Assembly: GCF_030819175.1 (NCBI RefSeq)
Contig: NZ_JAUTBJ010000002.1
Span: 196,001-260,000, forward strand
DNA length: 64,000 nt
Direction: 5' to 3'
DNA from: Sphingomonas sp. SORGH_AS_0879
Lineage (GTDB): Bacteria; Pseudomonadota; Alphaproteobacteria; Sphingomonadales; Sphingomonadaceae
Below, piece by piece: positions 30,831 to 40,608 of the stretch. Position numbers and translations under genes: made by a program. Each line of letters starts with the position of its first letter. The stretch's first letter is position 1. Below the pieces are notes generated by a model. The model made no database searches. It was not told the DNA's origin and saw only the letters and a list, made by a program, of their open reading frames with translations.

Positions 30831-31357
30831 GGCCGCGCGGGGGCCATCGCCTCGCCCGGCCGTGACCGGGCATAGGTGGCGAGCCGGGCGACGATCTCGT
30901 CCGCGACGATCACCGACAACCGTTCCAGCGCGGTGTTCTCCGCCGCGATGGTGGCGTATTCGGAGCGGACCACATCGATCCCGGCATCCGATCCGGCGGT
31001 GGCGTCGACCAGTACCGCGTTGCTCGTCTGGTCGACCAGTTGGTAGCGCGCCCGCAGGATACGCCGTTCGCGGACCACCGAATCGTCCCGCCGCACGCCG
31101 AGTCCGCGAATCTCGTCATCCAGCCGCACATCCAGCCGATAGCGCGCGCCGCCCGACTGGCCGCCACCCAGACGATCCTTCAGCGCATTGGCCATCAGCC
31201 AGCCCGCTTTCCCCTCGATCGGGGCGATCTCGATCCCCGACAATGCGGTGGCCACCGATCCCGAGCCGCCTCCCGCATAGAGCGGATGCAGCCCGCAACC
31301 CGACAGGCCGAATGTCAGGGCCAGCCCGGCGACGATCAGGGGGAGGGGACGCATCAT
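30827..31357 (-). CDS. lptE: LPS assembly lipoprotein LptE
   Basis: Outer-membrane lipoprotein that plugs LptD in lipopolysaccharide export, 176 residues. The signal peptide ends [15 protein letters not shown], with the lipidated Cys at about 21 and the GLHPLY start typical of alphaproteobacterial LptE. The rest is a mixed alpha/beta domain with RARYQLVD in the middle. It overlaps leuS and holA by four bases each, matching the conserved leuS-lptE-holA order. Confidence 0.88.
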   Translation of the reverse strand: MMRPLPLIVAGLALTFGLSGCGLHPLYAGGGSGSVATALSGIEIAPIEGKAGWLMANALKDRLGGGQSGGARYRLDVRLDDEIRGLGVRRDDSVVRERRILRARYQLVDQTSNAVLVDATAGSDAGIDVVRSEYATIAAENTALERLSVIVADEIVARLATYARSRPGEAMAPARP

Positions 31358-33855
31358 GCGACGATGTTCACCAGACGGTCGGGCACCACGATCACCTTCT
31401 TCGGGGTCGCACCGTCCAGCGCACGGACGATCTTGTCCGACGCCAGCGCGGTCGCTTCGAGGATATCCTTGGGCAGCCCCTTGGCGACGGTCAGCGTGTC
31501 GCGCAGCTTGCCGTTGACCTGCACCGCGACGGTGACTTCGTCCTCGACCAGCAGGCTTTCGTCCACGACCGGCCAGGCGGCGTCGGCGATCAGGCCCTCT
31601 TGCCCCATGCCCGCCCAGGCTTCCTCGGCCAGATGCGGGACCATCGGTGCGACCAGCAGCATGGTGGTGCGGATGGCTTCGTTGCGGGCGGCGGACGGCT
31701 TGGCCTTTTCAATGGCGTTGACCAGTTCGTACAGCTTGGCCACCGCCTTGTTGAAAGCCAGCGCCTCGATATCCGCCGCGACGCCCGCGATGGTCTGGTG
31801 CAGCTTGCGCGAGAGTGGCTTGTCCTCGCCCTCGGCGGCTTCCGAATCGTCGAACAGGCGCCACAAGCGCTGGACGAAGCGCCACGAACCCTCGATGCCC
31901 GCTTCCGACCAGGGCAGGTCGCGTTCGGGCGGGCTGTCGGACAGCATGAACCAGCGCACCGCGTCCGCGCCGTACTGATCCACGATGGGCTCGGGATCGA
32001 CGGTGTTCTTCTTGGACTTGGACATCTTCTCGACGCGGCCGACCGTGATCGGCTGGCCGGTCGCGATCTCGATGCCGTCGCGGATTTCGCCCGGCGCCAG
32101 CCAGCGGCCGTCCGACGACTTGTAGCTTTCGTGCGTGACCATGCCTTGCGTGAACAGGCCCGCAAAGGGCTCCGCCACGTCGATCAGGCCGATATGCTTG
32201 AGGGCGCGGGTCCAGAAGCGCGCATAGAGCAGGTGCAGGATCGCATGCTCGACGCCGCCGATATACTGGCCGACGGGCAGCCATGTCTTCACCACCTCGG
32301 GATCGAAGGGGCGATCCTTGGGCTGGCTGGCGAAGCGGATGAAATACCACGACGAATCGACGAAGGTGTCGAGCGTGTCGGTTTCACGCCGGGCGGGCTT
32401 GCCGCAATTGGGGCAGTCGACATGCTTCCACGTCGCATGGCGATCGAGCGGGTTGCCGGGGACGTCGAAGGTCACGTCCTCGGGCAGCGTGACCGGCAGT
32501 TGCGCCTTGGGCACCGGCACCGCGCCGCAGTCGTCGCAATGGATGATCGGGATCGGCGTGCCCCAGTAACGCTGGCGGCTGACGCCCCAGTCGCGCAGGC
32601 GGTAGACGGTCTGGCCCTGGCCCCAGCCTTCGCTCTCGGCCGCTGCGATGACGGCGGCCTTGGCGGCCTCCACCTCCATGCCGTCGAGCGGGCCGGAGTT
32701 CACCAGACGACCCGCGCCGGTATAGGCGGTGTCGCCCTCGAACACCGGCGCGGTCGTGTCGCCATCGGCGACGACGCGCGTGACGCTCAGGCCGTATTTC
32801 CGCGCGAAATCCAGGTCGCGCTGGTCATGCGCCGGCACACCCATCACTGCGCCGGTGCCGTAATCCATCAGCACGAAGTTCGCGATATAGACGGGCAGGG
32901 TGATGCTCTCGTCCATCGGATGCTGCATCCGATAGCCCGTGTCGAAGCCCAGCTTTTCCTGCGTTTCCAACTCGGCCGCGGTCGTGCCGCCCGCCTTGCA
33001 GCGTTCGATGAACGCCGCCGCATCCGCATTCGACTCGGCCAGGTCGCGGGCGATCGGGTGATCCGCCGCGATCGCGACGAAACTCGCCCCGAAGATCGTA
33101 TCAGGCCGGGTCGAATAGACCTCGATCGACGTCGCGAAGGGCGCGACCGGTGCAAATCGGAACTGGAGGCCCTTGCTGCGGCCGATCCAGTTTTCCTGCA
33201 TCAGCTTCACCTTGTCGGGCCAATGCTCGAGCGTCGTCAGACCCTCGAGCAGTTCGTCGGCGAAGTCGGTGATCTTGAGGAACCACTGGTTCAGCTTGCG
33301 CTTCTCGACCAGCGCGCCCGAGCGCCAGCCGCGCCCGTCGATCACCTGCTCGTTGGCGAGCACGGTCATGTCGACCGGGTCCCAGTTGACCGCCGATTCC
33401 TTGCGATAGACCAAGCCGCTCGCATAGAGATCGAGGAACAGCGCCTGTTCATGCCCGTAATAATCGGGCTCGCAGGTCGCGATCTCGCGCGTCCAATCGA
33501 GCGCGAAGCCCAGCCGCTTCAACTGCGCCTTCATCGTCGCGATATTGTCGCGGGTCCAGCCGCCCGGATGGACGCCCTTTTCCATCGCGGCATTCTCGGC
33601 GGGCATGCCGAACGCGTCCCAGCCCATCGGATGGAGCACCTCATGCCCGATCATCCGCCGATAACGCGCCAGCACGTCGCCCATCGTATAGTTGCGGACA
33701 TGCCCCATATGGATGCGCCCCGAGGGATAGGGAAACATCTCAAGGACATAGCTGCGGGGCTTGGGGCTTTGGTCGTCGGCGGCGAAGGTGCGCCGCTCTT
33801 CCCAGATCCGCTGCCAGGTCGAATCCGATTTCAGGGCGTTGAAACGCGAGGCCAT
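31354..33855 (-). CDS. leuS: leucine--tRNA ligase
   Basis: Class I aminoacyl-tRNA synthetase of 833 residues. The HIGH motif is [14 protein letters not shown] (about 44-57), followed by [13 protein letters not shown]. The editing domain has [12 protein letters not shown], and the KMSKS motif is EKMSKSKKN at about residue 610. The C-terminal domain ends with a VNGKLRDTL stretch. The ATG at 33855 begins the conserved [20 protein letters not shown]. The upstream DUF3576 gene ends 11 bases before it. Confidence 0.96.
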   Translation of the reverse strand: MASRFNALKSDSTWQRIWEERRTFAADDQSPKPRSYVLEMFPYPSGRIHMGHVRNYTMGDVLARYRRMIGHEVLHPMGWDAFGMPAENAAMEKGVHPGGWTRDNIATMKAQLKRLGFALDWTREIATCEPDYYGHEQALFLDLYASGLVYRKESAVNWDPVDMTVLANEQVIDGRGWRSGALVEKRKLNQWFLKITDFADELLEGLTTLEHWPDKVKLMQENWIGRSKGLQFRFAPVAPFATSIEVYSTRPDTIFGASFVAIAADHPIARDLAESNADAAAFIERCKAGGTTAAELETQEKLGFDTGYRMQHPMDESITLPVYIANFVLMDYGTGAVMGVPAHDQRDLDFARKYGLSVTRVVADGDTTAPVFEGDTAYTGAGRLVNSGPLDGMEVEAAKAAVIAAAESEGWGQGQTVYRLRDWGVSRQRYWGTPIPIIHCDDCGAVPVPKAQLPVTLPEDVTFDVPGNPLDRHATWKHVDCPNCGKPARRETDTLDTFVDSSWYFIRFASQPKDRPFDPEVVKTWLPVGQYIGGVEHAILHLLYARFWTRALKHIGLIDVAEPFAGLFTQGMVTHESYKSSDGRWLAPGEIRDGIEIATGQPITVGRVEKMSKSKKNTVDPEPIVDQYGADAVRWFMLSDSPPERDLPWSEAGIEGSWRFVQRLWRLFDDSEAAEGEDKPLSRKLHQTIAGVAADIEALAFNKAVAKLYELVNAIEKAKPSAARNEAIRTTMLLVAPMVPHLAEEAWAGMGQEGLIADAAWPVVDESLLVEDEVTVAVQVNGKLRDTLTVAKGLPKDILEATALASDKIVRALDGATPKKVIVVPDRLVNIVA

Positions 33856-33866
33856 GTGTCTCGTCT

Positions 33867-34310
33867 TTATCCGTTCGTGATCGAGGCGCGGCGCAGGTCG
33901 CGCGCCTTGGTGAGGATGATGTCTTCCAGCTTCTGGATCGTCGCGGCCTGAACGGGGGCTTCCACCCACTGGCCGCCGCGATTGATCTCGCGAAGGGCGG
34001 TCACGCGCAGCGCGTCGGCGCGCAAATCCTGGTCGAGGATGGTGACGGTCACCTTCATCCGCTCGGTCGGGGTCTGCGGATTGACGTACCAGTCCGTGAC
34101 GATCACGCCGCCGTTGGAATCCGTCTCGGCCAGCGGCATGAAGCTGAGCGTGTCGAGGCTGGCGCGCCACAGATAGGAATTCACGCCGATCGTCGTCACC
34201 TTCGACGCGGCCAAGTCGCCCTGTGGGCGGGCCTTCTTGCCGGCACAGGCGCCGAGCGACAGGGCGGCGATAACCGCGAACGCGGTGGCGGAACGGCGAA
34301 GCATCGGCAT
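33867..34310 (-). CDS. DUF3576 lipoprotein
   Basis: Probable lipoprotein of 147 residues, with a signal ending [10 protein letters not shown] (Cys at about 22). The DUF3576 domain contains [37 protein letters not shown] and a C-terminal helix ending [11 protein letters not shown]. The function is not established. Genes of this family precede leuS in many alphaproteobacteria, and here the gap is 11 bases. The start may be at 34310 or 34304. Confidence 0.83.
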   Translation of the reverse strand: MPMLRRSATAFAVIAALSLGACAGKKARPQGDLAASKVTTIGVNSYLWRASLDTLSFMPLAETDSNGGVIVTDWYVNPQTPTERMKVTVTILDQDLRADALRVTALREINRGGQWVEAPVQAATIQKLEDIILTKARDLRRASITNG

Positions 34311-34534
34311 TATCCTGACTGCGATGAAGAATGGGAATATGGGTTGCCTATCGCCTCTACAGGGGCCCCGCGACCCCGGCAAGCATTCCGGCGAATCGCG
34401 GAGCAGTCCGAATCTGTGGAGGATGCGCAACAGTCGGACAAGATTCGCCTATGGCGGCGTAACAATGGGATCGCTCACGACGGATTCCATGTTAGAGGCC
34501 ATGTATCAAAGAGGTCATATAAAAGGGGTGGACC

Positions 34535-35242
34535 GTGTCGTTCGGGCGTGTGGTGATCGGAATCGCAATCGGGGCGCTCGCCGCCACGACTGCGCTGGTC
34601 GCGCCCGCCATCGGTGCGGTGGACCAGAATAGTCGGGCCCCCAAGCGCAGCCTCAGCCTGATGGGGCGCGGTGGCTTTACCCCGGCGGCGGCGGACCCCC
34701 GGCTGGCGGCGATCTTCGCGCGTAGCGGGCTGGACGCGGGCGATCTGCGCTTCACCCCGGCGGAAAGCCAGCGCGGGGCCAACCGCCCGGTCACCGTGGC
34801 GGTGCGCGCGCGGACCAGCCGGACCAGCGACGACCGGGTCGCCGCCAACATCGCGCCGACCGTGGGTTTGGCGCCGATCTCCTATAATCTGGGTGTCTCG
34901 GTCGGCTGGAAGCGGCTGGCGGTGTCCGGCGACATGGCGCGCGTCGATCTGGCGGGCCTGCCGGGCAGCCGCGAAACCGCCGATGTGGCGGTCAGCTATA
35001 CCGCGAATCGCTTCACCGGTCGGGTGAAGGCCTCGGCGGATCGCCCGATCGAGGGTGTGAACAAGCTGGTCGACATGCCGTCCAGCTATTCGCTCGACAT
35101 GAGCAGCTCCTATTCGCTGACCCGCAACCTCGATGTGACGGCGGGCGTCCGCTATCGCTCGGACCGCGAGCGTCTGGCGCGGCTGGACGACGATCGCCGG
35201 AACAGCCAGGCGGTCTATCTGGGTACGGCCTTCCGCTTCTGA
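34535..35242 (+). CDS. putative outer-membrane beta-barrel protein
   Basis: Protein of 235 residues that I do not recognise as a named family. It has a GTG start after AAAGGGGTGG, a signal peptide ending PAIGA-VD (about 28), then alternating polar/hydrophobic strands from about residue 85. The final residues YLGTAFRF end in phenylalanine with an aromatic-rich last strand, the BamA recognition pattern. The pattern predicts about eight strands, so a small barrel rather than a porin. Expressed alone; the 224-base gap upstream has no other gene and no clear promoter. Confidence 0.65.
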   Translation: MSFGRVVIGIAIGALAATTALVAPAIGAVDQNSRAPKRSLSLMGRGGFTPAAADPRLAAIFARSGLDAGDLRFTPAESQRGANRPVTVAVRARTSRTSDDRVAANIAPTVGLAPISYNLGVSVGWKRLAVSGDMARVDLAGLPGSRETADVAVSYTANRFTGRVKASADRPIEGVNKLVDMPSSYSLDMSSSYSLTRNLDVTAGVRYRSDRERLARLDDDRRNSQAVYLGTAFRF

Positions 35243-35289
35243 TAACCGTGTGATGCGGTTTGGGTTAGACCGACTGTCGACGTTCCGAC

Positions 35290-35316
35290 GTCATCCCAGC
35301 AAAGGCTGGGGTCTTT
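35290..35316. repeat. short REP-like hairpin, family D
   Basis: GTCATCCCAGCAAAGGCTGGGGTC contains CCCAGC..GCTGGG (about 35295-35310). A related unit, ATCCCGGCGAAGGCCGGGACCC, occurs inside the MITE-like element near 48.82 kb. It lies between convergent genes. Confidence 0.6.
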
Positions 35317-35351
35317 CGCCGTGATCCCCGGCGCAATGGGAAGCGGCCGCG

Positions 35352-35927
35352 CTACCAAGCTGCGCTTCTTTGGCCAATCGAACCCCGTTCGCGATCATCG
35401 ACCGCTGGGATGACGGGGGCGGGTTCCACCCAAGCATCGATCGCGGCCCAGCCATCGAATCGCCCCCGCAATCGACGAAAGCGCTCCGCCGTCATTCCGC
35501 CCAGCGCGATTCGCGGCAGGCCCAGGCCACGGCCGATCCTTGCCGCGCGGGCAACCCCCAGGCTGGGCGCACCGGGATGCGAGCGGGTGGGGAAGAGCGG
35601 TGAGACGAACAACAGATCGGCCCCGGCCCGCCGCCCCGCCATCGCCTCGGCGTGGCTGTGGGCGGGCCAGCTTCGCAGACCCGATCCCCGACCCCATTTA
35701 TGCACGCCGTCGCCGGGCAATCCGCCGCCCGCGACCAGCAGCATCAGCCGCCGCGCGCGGGCGATCCGCCACACCCGGCGATGGATCGCACGGCGCTCGG
35801 CCGGGGGCGTGGCGTGATGGCGAAACACGACTCCCGAACCCGGCGGCAGGCGTCGCAAGGCCCGCCACAGCCCGTCCCCCAGCCGTTCGTCGGTCATCAG
35901 CCATGTCACGGGGTATCGGTCGGCCAT
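35352..35927 (-). CDS. thiamine phosphate synthase-like (ThiE/TenI) protein
   Basis: TIM-barrel protein of 191 residues resembling ThiE/TenI. Visible motifs are GDGVHKWGRG (in place of VHLGQxD), PAHSHAEAMAGRRAGADLLFVSPLFPTRSHPGAPSLG and PRIALGGMTAERF. The pyrimidine-binding part is altered, so catalytic activity is uncertain; TenI-like regulators share the fold. No other thiamine genes or TPP riboswitch are near. It is divergent from the yggS gene with only 22 bases between start codons. Confidence 0.75.
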   Translation of the reverse strand: MADRYPVTWLMTDERLGDGLWRALRRLPPGSGVVFRHHATPPAERRAIHRRVWRIARARRLMLLVAGGGLPGDGVHKWGRGSGLRSWPAHSHAEAMAGRRAGADLLFVSPLFPTRSHPGAPSLGVARAARIGRGLGLPRIALGGMTAERFRRLRGRFDGWAAIDAWVEPAPVIPAVDDRERGSIGQRSAAW

Positions 35928-35949
35928 CCTCGCGACTATAGCGCGGGGC

Positions 35950-36609
35950 ATGACCGACGACAGCGTTTCCCGCCTTTCCACCGTCTCCGATCAACTCGCC
36001 CGCGCCGCCGGGCTGGGGGATCATGCCGCCCCGACCCTGATCGCGGTGTCCAAGACCCATGACGCCGACACGATCCGCCCGCTGCTCGACGCCGGGCACC
36101 GAGTGTTCGGCGAGAATCGCGTGCAGGAGGCGGCGGCCAAATGGCCCGCTCTCCAAGAGGCGTATGCTGGCGTCAAACTCCACCTGATCGGCCAGTTGCA
36201 GTCGAACAAGGCGGCGGACGCGGTCGCGCTGTTCGATGTGATCCACACCGTCGACCGCCCCTCGCTGATCGCCGCGCTGGCCGAGGCGATGGACAAGAGC
36301 GGGCGGCGGCCCGACTGCTTCCTCCAGGTCAATATCGGCGAAGAGGAGCAAAAGGGCGGCTGCGCCATCGCCCAGGCACCGGCGATGCTGGAGCAGGCGC
36401 GGGCGGCGGGCCTGCCGATCATCGGCCTGATGGCGATTCCCCCGCAACGGGTGGACGCCGCCCCCTATTTCGCGCTGCTCGCCAAGATGGCGCGCGACCT
36501 GGGGCTGACCAAGCTGAGCATGGGCATGTCGGATGATTACGAAGTCGCTGCGATGCTGGGGGCCAGTCACGTCCGGGTCGGCAGCGCGCTGTTCGGAGCC
36601 CGCGCATGA
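35950..36609 (+). CDS. YggS family PLP homeostasis protein
   Basis: Pyridoxal-phosphate-binding protein of the YggS/PROSC family, 219 residues, which keeps PLP and amino acid pools balanced. The PLP lysine is in PTLIAVSKTHDADTI. Next come VFGENRVQEAAAKWPAL, LHLIGQLQSNKA, FLQVNIGEEEQKGGC, and LSMGMSDDYEVAAMLGASHVRVGSALFG at the end. It overlaps the HAD hydrolase gene by four bases. Confidence 0.92.
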   Translation: MTDDSVSRLSTVSDQLARAAGLGDHAAPTLIAVSKTHDADTIRPLLDAGHRVFGENRVQEAAAKWPALQEAYAGVKLHLIGQLQSNKAADAVALFDVIHTVDRPSLIAALAEAMDKSGRRPDCFLQVNIGEEEQKGGCAIAQAPAMLEQARAAGLPIIGLMAIPPQRVDAAPYFALLAKMARDLGLTKLSMGMSDDYEVAAMLGASHVRVGSALFGARA

Positions 36610-37274
36610 GCCGCTTCGCAGCCCTATTGTTCGATTTCGACGGCGTCCTGATCGACAGCGAATATGAGGGCAATCGGCACCTCGCCGAATGGCTGACCGC
36701 CAACGGCCATCCGCATAGCCCCGAAGAGGCGATGCACCATTATATGGGGCTGGCGGGCAAGGACTTCGTCGCCGCGATCGAGGGTCGGATCGGCTATGTC
36801 CTGCCGGACTCCTTTTACGAGGCCCGGGCGGCTGAGGATCTCCGCGCGATGGAGGAAGGCGTCGCGGCGATCGCGGGGGCGGTCGATTTCGTTCGTTCGC
36901 TGCCCGGTGATTTCCCCAAGGCGGTGGTGTCGTCCAGCCCGACCGTCTGGCTCGACCGGCATCTGCGCCATCTGGGTCTGCGCGAGGCGTTCGGCGAGCA
37001 TGTCTATAGCGGACGCGAGCATGTGGAGCGGGGCAAGCCCGCGCCGGACCTATATCTCTACGCGGCGGACCGGCTGGGCGTGCGGATCGAGGATTGCGCG
37101 ATCCTGGAGGACTCCCCCGTCGGCGCGACCGGCGCGGTGGCGAGTGGGGGCTATGTCATCGGCATGTGTATGGGGACGCATTGCGCGGTCGGGCATGACC
37201 AGCGGCTCCGCGAAATCGGCGTGGCCGCGATCGCACAGGATTATGCGGATGTGCGGCGGGAATTGGGGGTCTGA
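36606..37274 (+). CDS. HAD family hydrolase
   Basis: Haloacid dehalogenase-like phosphatase of 222 residues, beta-phosphoglucomutase-like subgroup. Motif I is LLFDFDGVLIDSEYEG, motif II is in KAVVSSSPTVWLDRHL, and motif III/IV is GKPAPDLYLYAADRLG followed by CAILEDSPVGATGAVASGG. The cap is the small helical type. The substrate is unknown. It is co-transcribed with yggS. Confidence 0.87.
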   Translation: MSRFAALLFDFDGVLIDSEYEGNRHLAEWLTANGHPHSPEEAMHHYMGLAGKDFVAAIEGRIGYVLPDSFYEARAAEDLRAMEEGVAAIAGAVDFVRSLPGDFPKAVVSSSPTVWLDRHLRHLGLREAFGEHVYSGREHVERGKPAPDLYLYAADRLGVRIEDCAILEDSPVGATGAVASGGYVIGMCMGTHCAVGHDQRLREIGVAAIAQDYADVRRELGV

Positions 37275-37310
37275 TTTCCACCGCCCTCTGCTAAACCAAT
37301 CTCCCCAACC

Positions 37311-37404
37311 CCCGTTCACGCTGAGCGAAGTCTAAGCGCACGTTCCACGCTACGCCACATAGGTTCGACCCGTGGCCTTAGACTTCGCTCAGGCTGAACG
37401 GAGG
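37311..37404. repeat. dispersed inverted repeat, family A copy 4
   Basis: Arms GTTCACGCTGAGCGAAGTCT (37314-37333) and AGACTTCGCTCAGGCTGAAC (37380-37399) are inverted around 46 bases, between the convergent HAD and ribA genes. Confidence 0.85.
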
Positions 37405-37422
37405 CTGGGAGGGAGCGCGGTC

Positions 37423-38472
37423 TTAAAGCTGGTGCCCGGTCCGATCCCGCTTGGTCGCCAGATAGCGTTCGTTGTGCGGATTGGGCGGCAGGCTGTGCGC
37501 CACCCGCTCGATCACCCGCACCCCCGCCGCGTTCAGCCCCGCGACCTTGGCCGGATTGTTGGTGAGCAACCGCACCTCGTCCTGCCCCATCAGGGTCAGC
37601 ATCCGCGCCGCCACGCCGAAATCGCGCGCATCGATCGCGAAGCCCAGCCGCGTATTGGCGTCGACCGTATCGAAGCCCTGATCCTGAAGCTGGTACGCGC
37701 GCAGCTTGTTGACCAGCCCGATCCCGCGCCCTTCCTGCCGCAGATAGAGCAATATGCCCCAGCCCGAGTCGGCGATGGCGTGGATCGCGGCATGAAGCTG
37801 TGGCCCGCAATCGCATTTCAGGCTGCCCAGCACATCGCCGGTCAGGCACTCGCTGTGCAGGCGCACCAGCGGCGGCGCACCGTTGGGCTGGCCGATGAGC
37901 AGCGCGACATGCTCGCCCGCCGCATGGGGGGAGCGGAAGGCGACGATCTCCGCATCCTCGGCCCCCTCGACCGGCAGGCGGGCACGGGTGGCGATGGCGA
38001 GTGCCTCGGCATTCTCATGCGCGGCGATGTCGGCCAGCGAAATCTCCGCCTCGACGCCCTCACCCCCGACGAAGAAGGCGGGCAGCATCCCGGCGATCCG
38101 CGCGAACCGGATCGCCGCCGCCGCGACCGCCGGGTCGGGAAGGGGCAGGGCGCGGAACGGGCCTTTCAGCGGGGTGGCGAGGTCGAATTGCGGATCGGCC
38201 AGCGCCGTCGCGGCGGCAAAATCGACCCAGGGCGCGCGTTCGACCAGCACGGCGGCATCCGGGTCGGCGGCCTCCAACTGGTTGGTCAGCTTCAGCGTCG
38301 CGGCGCGCCCCGCCGAGATCAGGACGGGCGCGCGGCCCTCGGGATCGAAGGCCGCCAGGCGTAGCGGGTCCGCCGTCTCGACCGCGAGCAGCGCCTGGCC
38401 CTGAATCGCGATCGGCCAGCCCCGGCGCAGCGCATCGATCGCGCGCGCGGCGGCCTTGGCATCGGTGCTCAA
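37423..38472 (-). CDS. ribA: GTP cyclohydrolase II
   Basis: First step of riboflavin synthesis, opening GTP to diaminohydroxy-ribosylaminopyrimidine phosphate; 349 residues. The GTP cyclohydrolase II domain occupies the C-terminal half. It has LVRLHSECLTGDVLGSLKCDCGPQL with the three zinc cysteines, ILLYLRQEGRGIGLVNKL with the catalytic region, and VRLLTNNPAK. The N-terminal 150 residues have no ribB signature. A TTG start at 38472 overlaps the xthA stop and is the only start that avoids a long overlap. Confidence 0.9.
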   Translation of the reverse strand: MSTDAKAAARAIDALRRGWPIAIQGQALLAVETADPLRLAAFDPEGRAPVLISAGRAATLKLTNQLEAADPDAAVLVERAPWVDFAAATALADPQFDLATPLKGPFRALPLPDPAVAAAAIRFARIAGMLPAFFVGGEGVEAEISLADIAAHENAEALAIATRARLPVEGAEDAEIVAFRSPHAAGEHVALLIGQPNGAPPLVRLHSECLTGDVLGSLKCDCGPQLHAAIHAIADSGWGILLYLRQEGRGIGLVNKLRAYQLQDQGFDTVDANTRLGFAIDARDFGVAARMLTLMGQDEVRLLTNNPAKVAGLNAAGVRVIERVAHSLPPNPHNERYLATKRDRTGHQL

Positions 38473-39251
38473 AAATCGAATTCCGTCATGATCGGGATAT
38501 GGTCGGAGGGCTTGAGCCAACTCCGGCACCCCTCGAACACCCGATGCGACACGGCCTTTTCGGCTACGTCCCGCGTCGCCCACATATGGTCCAGCCGCCG
38601 CCCGCGATCCGACGCCGCCCAGTCCTTCGCGCGGTAGCTCCACCAGGTATAAAGCCGCTCGGGCGCGGGGATGAAGTGGCGGCCCAGATCGACCCAGTCG
38701 TTCGATGCCTGAAGCTTCGCCAGTGTTTCCACCTCGATGGGCGTATGGCTGACCACGTCGAGCAGTTGCTTGTGGCTCCACACGTCCGATTCGAGCGGCG
38801 CGATGTTGAAGTCGCCGGTCAGGATCGTCGGGCAGTCGAGCTTGCCCGACCAGTCGATCATCCGGCCGAGGAAATCCAGCTTCTGGCCGAACTTCGGATT
38901 CACCGCGCGATCGGGCACGTCGCCGCCCGCCGGAATATAGACATTCTCCAGCCGCACGCCGTTCGGCAGGCGGATGCCGACATGCCGCGCCTCGGCATTG
39001 GCCTGCCAGTCCAGACGGTCGTCTTCGGTGATGGGGACACGGGATGCGATGGCGACGCCGTGATGCATCCGCTGGCCATGGATGATGATGTGGTCGTAAC
39101 CCAGCGACCGGAACAGATCGAAGGGGAAGTCGTCATCGACGACCTTCGTCTCCTGAAGGCACAATATGTCGGGCGCGGCTTCCGTCAGGAATTGCTCGAC
39201 GATGGCGGCGCGGAAACGCACCGAGTTGATGTTCCAGGAGGCGATTTTCAC
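38469..39251 (-). CDS. xthA: exodeoxyribonuclease III
   Basis: AP endonuclease/3'-5' exonuclease for base-excision repair, 260 residues. VKIASWNINSVRFR, LCLQETKVVDDDFP (catalytic glutamate), GVAIASR, LTGDFNIAPLESDVW and the final KPSDHIPIMTEFDF (SDH motif) are all present. The GTG at 39251 gives the standard N-terminus. It overlaps ribA by the TTGA at 38469-38472. Confidence 0.94.
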   Translation of the reverse strand: MKIASWNINSVRFRAAIVEQFLTEAAPDILCLQETKVVDDDFPFDLFRSLGYDHIIIHGQRMHHGVAIASRVPITEDDRLDWQANAEARHVGIRLPNGVRLENVYIPAGGDVPDRAVNPKFGQKLDFLGRMIDWSGKLDCPTILTGDFNIAPLESDVWSHKQLLDVVSHTPIEVETLAKLQASNDWVDLGRHFIPAPERLYTWWSYRAKDWAASDRGRRLDHMWATRDVAEKAVSHRVFEGCRSWLKPSDHIPIMTEFDF

Positions 39252-39310
39252 GGCTGCCGATGTAGCGGTGGGCCGGGGGCGAGACAAGATTGGGCGGCCA
39301 CCATCCTATT

Positions 39311-39434
39311 CCGCCCCTGGAAGGGGGGGACCATGCGCAGCATGGTGGAGGGGTGTCCCCGGTTGCGAGTGAGGGTCGCCTGACCGGCGGCGATACCCCT
39401 CCGTCAGCGCTACGCGCTGCCACCTCCCCTTGCA
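39311..39434. repeat. dispersed repeat, family B copy 1, interrupted by the IS
   Basis: Contains CCATGCGCAGCATGGTGGAG and GGAGGTGGCAG-type segments (reverse orientation) ending in CACCTCCCCTTGCA. The other half of its terminal hairpin, TGCAAGGGGAGG, reappears at 40589-40600 after the IS. The copy at 48.66 kb is in the opposite orientation. Confidence 0.8.
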
Positions 39435-40588
39435 GGATTCCTCTGCGAAACGGCTCATTTGTGACAGAGGATCTGGGCGAGGCTTTCGCTGCAGGGATCC
39501 GGTACGGGCCTTGGTCAGCTTTGGCTGGCCGGTTTGGAGGGGCAGGATCGCTCCGGCTCAGCCAGCGGCAAGGATGGCGGCGCGTCTGAGATTGTAGATG
39601 GTGGCAAAGGCGAGGAAGTCTGCGGCGTTCCGCTCGATCGACAGGCATCTGGTGCGCGCCTTGCCGTAGAGGCGCTTCATGGCGCTGAAGACCGCCTCGA
39701 CAGGGGCGCGCCGTCTGGCGATGAGGTGGTTGCGCCGGGCCTGCCAGCGCGGCAGCTTTGGCATGTAGCGGTGCCGGCGATGCATGATGCGATCCTTGAT
39801 CCCGGCCGCCTTCAGGGCCTTGCGACGCGCCTGGCCCTCATAGGCCCGGTCGGCATAGACCGCGCCTTCGTCGCCGCAGACCAGCGCGTCGGCCCGTTCG
39901 ACATCCTGGACCCTGGCCGAGGTGAAGGCCAGCTTGCGGATCAGGCCCGAGCCCTCGTCCATGCCGATATGGAAGCGGTAGCCGAACACCGGCTTGCCGT
40001 CCTTGCGCGTCCAGTCGGCACCCGGCTCCTGGGGGTGCGGATCACCCGGCGCGATCCAGTCCCCGCGCGGGGGCTTGCGGGTCGCCTTGACCACCGAGGC
40101 ATCAAGGATCGTCCCCCGCCGCAGCACCAGCCCCTGCGCATCCAGCTGCCGGTTGATCTCGGCAAAGCAGCGCTCCAGCACGTCCCCCGCCGCCGCCGCC
40201 GCGCGAAACCGGCACAGCGTCGTCTCGTCCGGCGTGCCGCCATCCAGCGCAAAGCCGCAGAACCGCCGGAACGACAGCCGGTCGAGCAGCGCCTCCTCCA
40301 GCCCGGGGTCCGACAGATCATACAACGCCTGCAGATACAGCGCCTTGACCATCGCCAGCGGCGCATAGGGCGGTCGACCCGTCCGACCCTGCCGCAGCGG
40401 CGACACCAGCGGCTCCAGCCGGCTCCAGTCGATCAGCCGCTCGATCCCCGACAGCTTCGCATTCGATCCCAAGCGCGGATCCATCAACGCTTCCACCAGC
40501 GATCGCTGCTCGACCATCACCATGCCCTCCTGCCCGCACAGTGAATCACTCAACCATCCTCATTGCCAGACGTTTCGCAGAGGAATCC
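39435..40588 (-). mobile_element. IS5-type insertion sequence in a hairpin apex
   Basis: 1154 bp with perfect 18-base terminal inverted repeats GGATTCCTCTGCGAAACG (39435-39452, and inverted at 40571-40588), flanked by a direct TGCA (39431-39434 and 40589-40592). It encodes one DDE transposase on the minus strand. The target is the centre of a CCTCCCCT-TGCA-AGGGGAGG palindrome of repeat family B. IRs and flanking duplication are intact, so the element looks recent and possibly mobile. Confidence 0.88.
39558..40517 (-). CDS. IS5-family DDE transposase
   Basis: Cut-and-paste transposase of 319 residues. The start at 40517 (MVEQRSLVEALMDPR) is chosen because GGAGG lies eight bases upstream. A TTG at 40553 would lengthen it by 12 residues. 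It has the N-terminal helix-turn-helix with GRPPYAPLAMVKALYLQ and GTPDETTLCRF. The first catalytic aspartate is in GTILDASVVKAT, the second in VYADRAYEGQARR, and the glutamate in RAPVEAVFSAMKRLYG. All catalytic residues appear present, with no frameshift. Confidence 0.92.
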   Translation of the reverse strand: MVEQRSLVEALMDPRLGSNAKLSGIERLIDWSRLEPLVSPLRQGRTGRPPYAPLAMVKALYLQALYDLSDPGLEEALLDRLSFRRFCGFALDGGTPDETTLCRFRAAAAAGDVLERCFAEINRQLDAQGLVLRRGTILDASVVKATRKPPRGDWIAPGDPHPQEPGADWTRKDGKPVFGYRFHIGMDEGSGLIRKLAFTSARVQDVERADALVCGDEGAVYADRAYEGQARRKALKAAGIKDRIMHRRHRYMPKLPRWQARRNHLIARRRAPVEAVFSAMKRLYGKARTRCLSIERNAADFLAFATIYNLRRAAILAAG

Positions 40589-40608
40589 TGCAAGGGGAGG
40601 AATGAGGG

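Noticed and set aside
37423..38472. Bifunctional RibBA
   Set aside because: The N-terminal region lacks the RibB acidic-loop motifs; only the GTP cyclohydrolase II half is supported.
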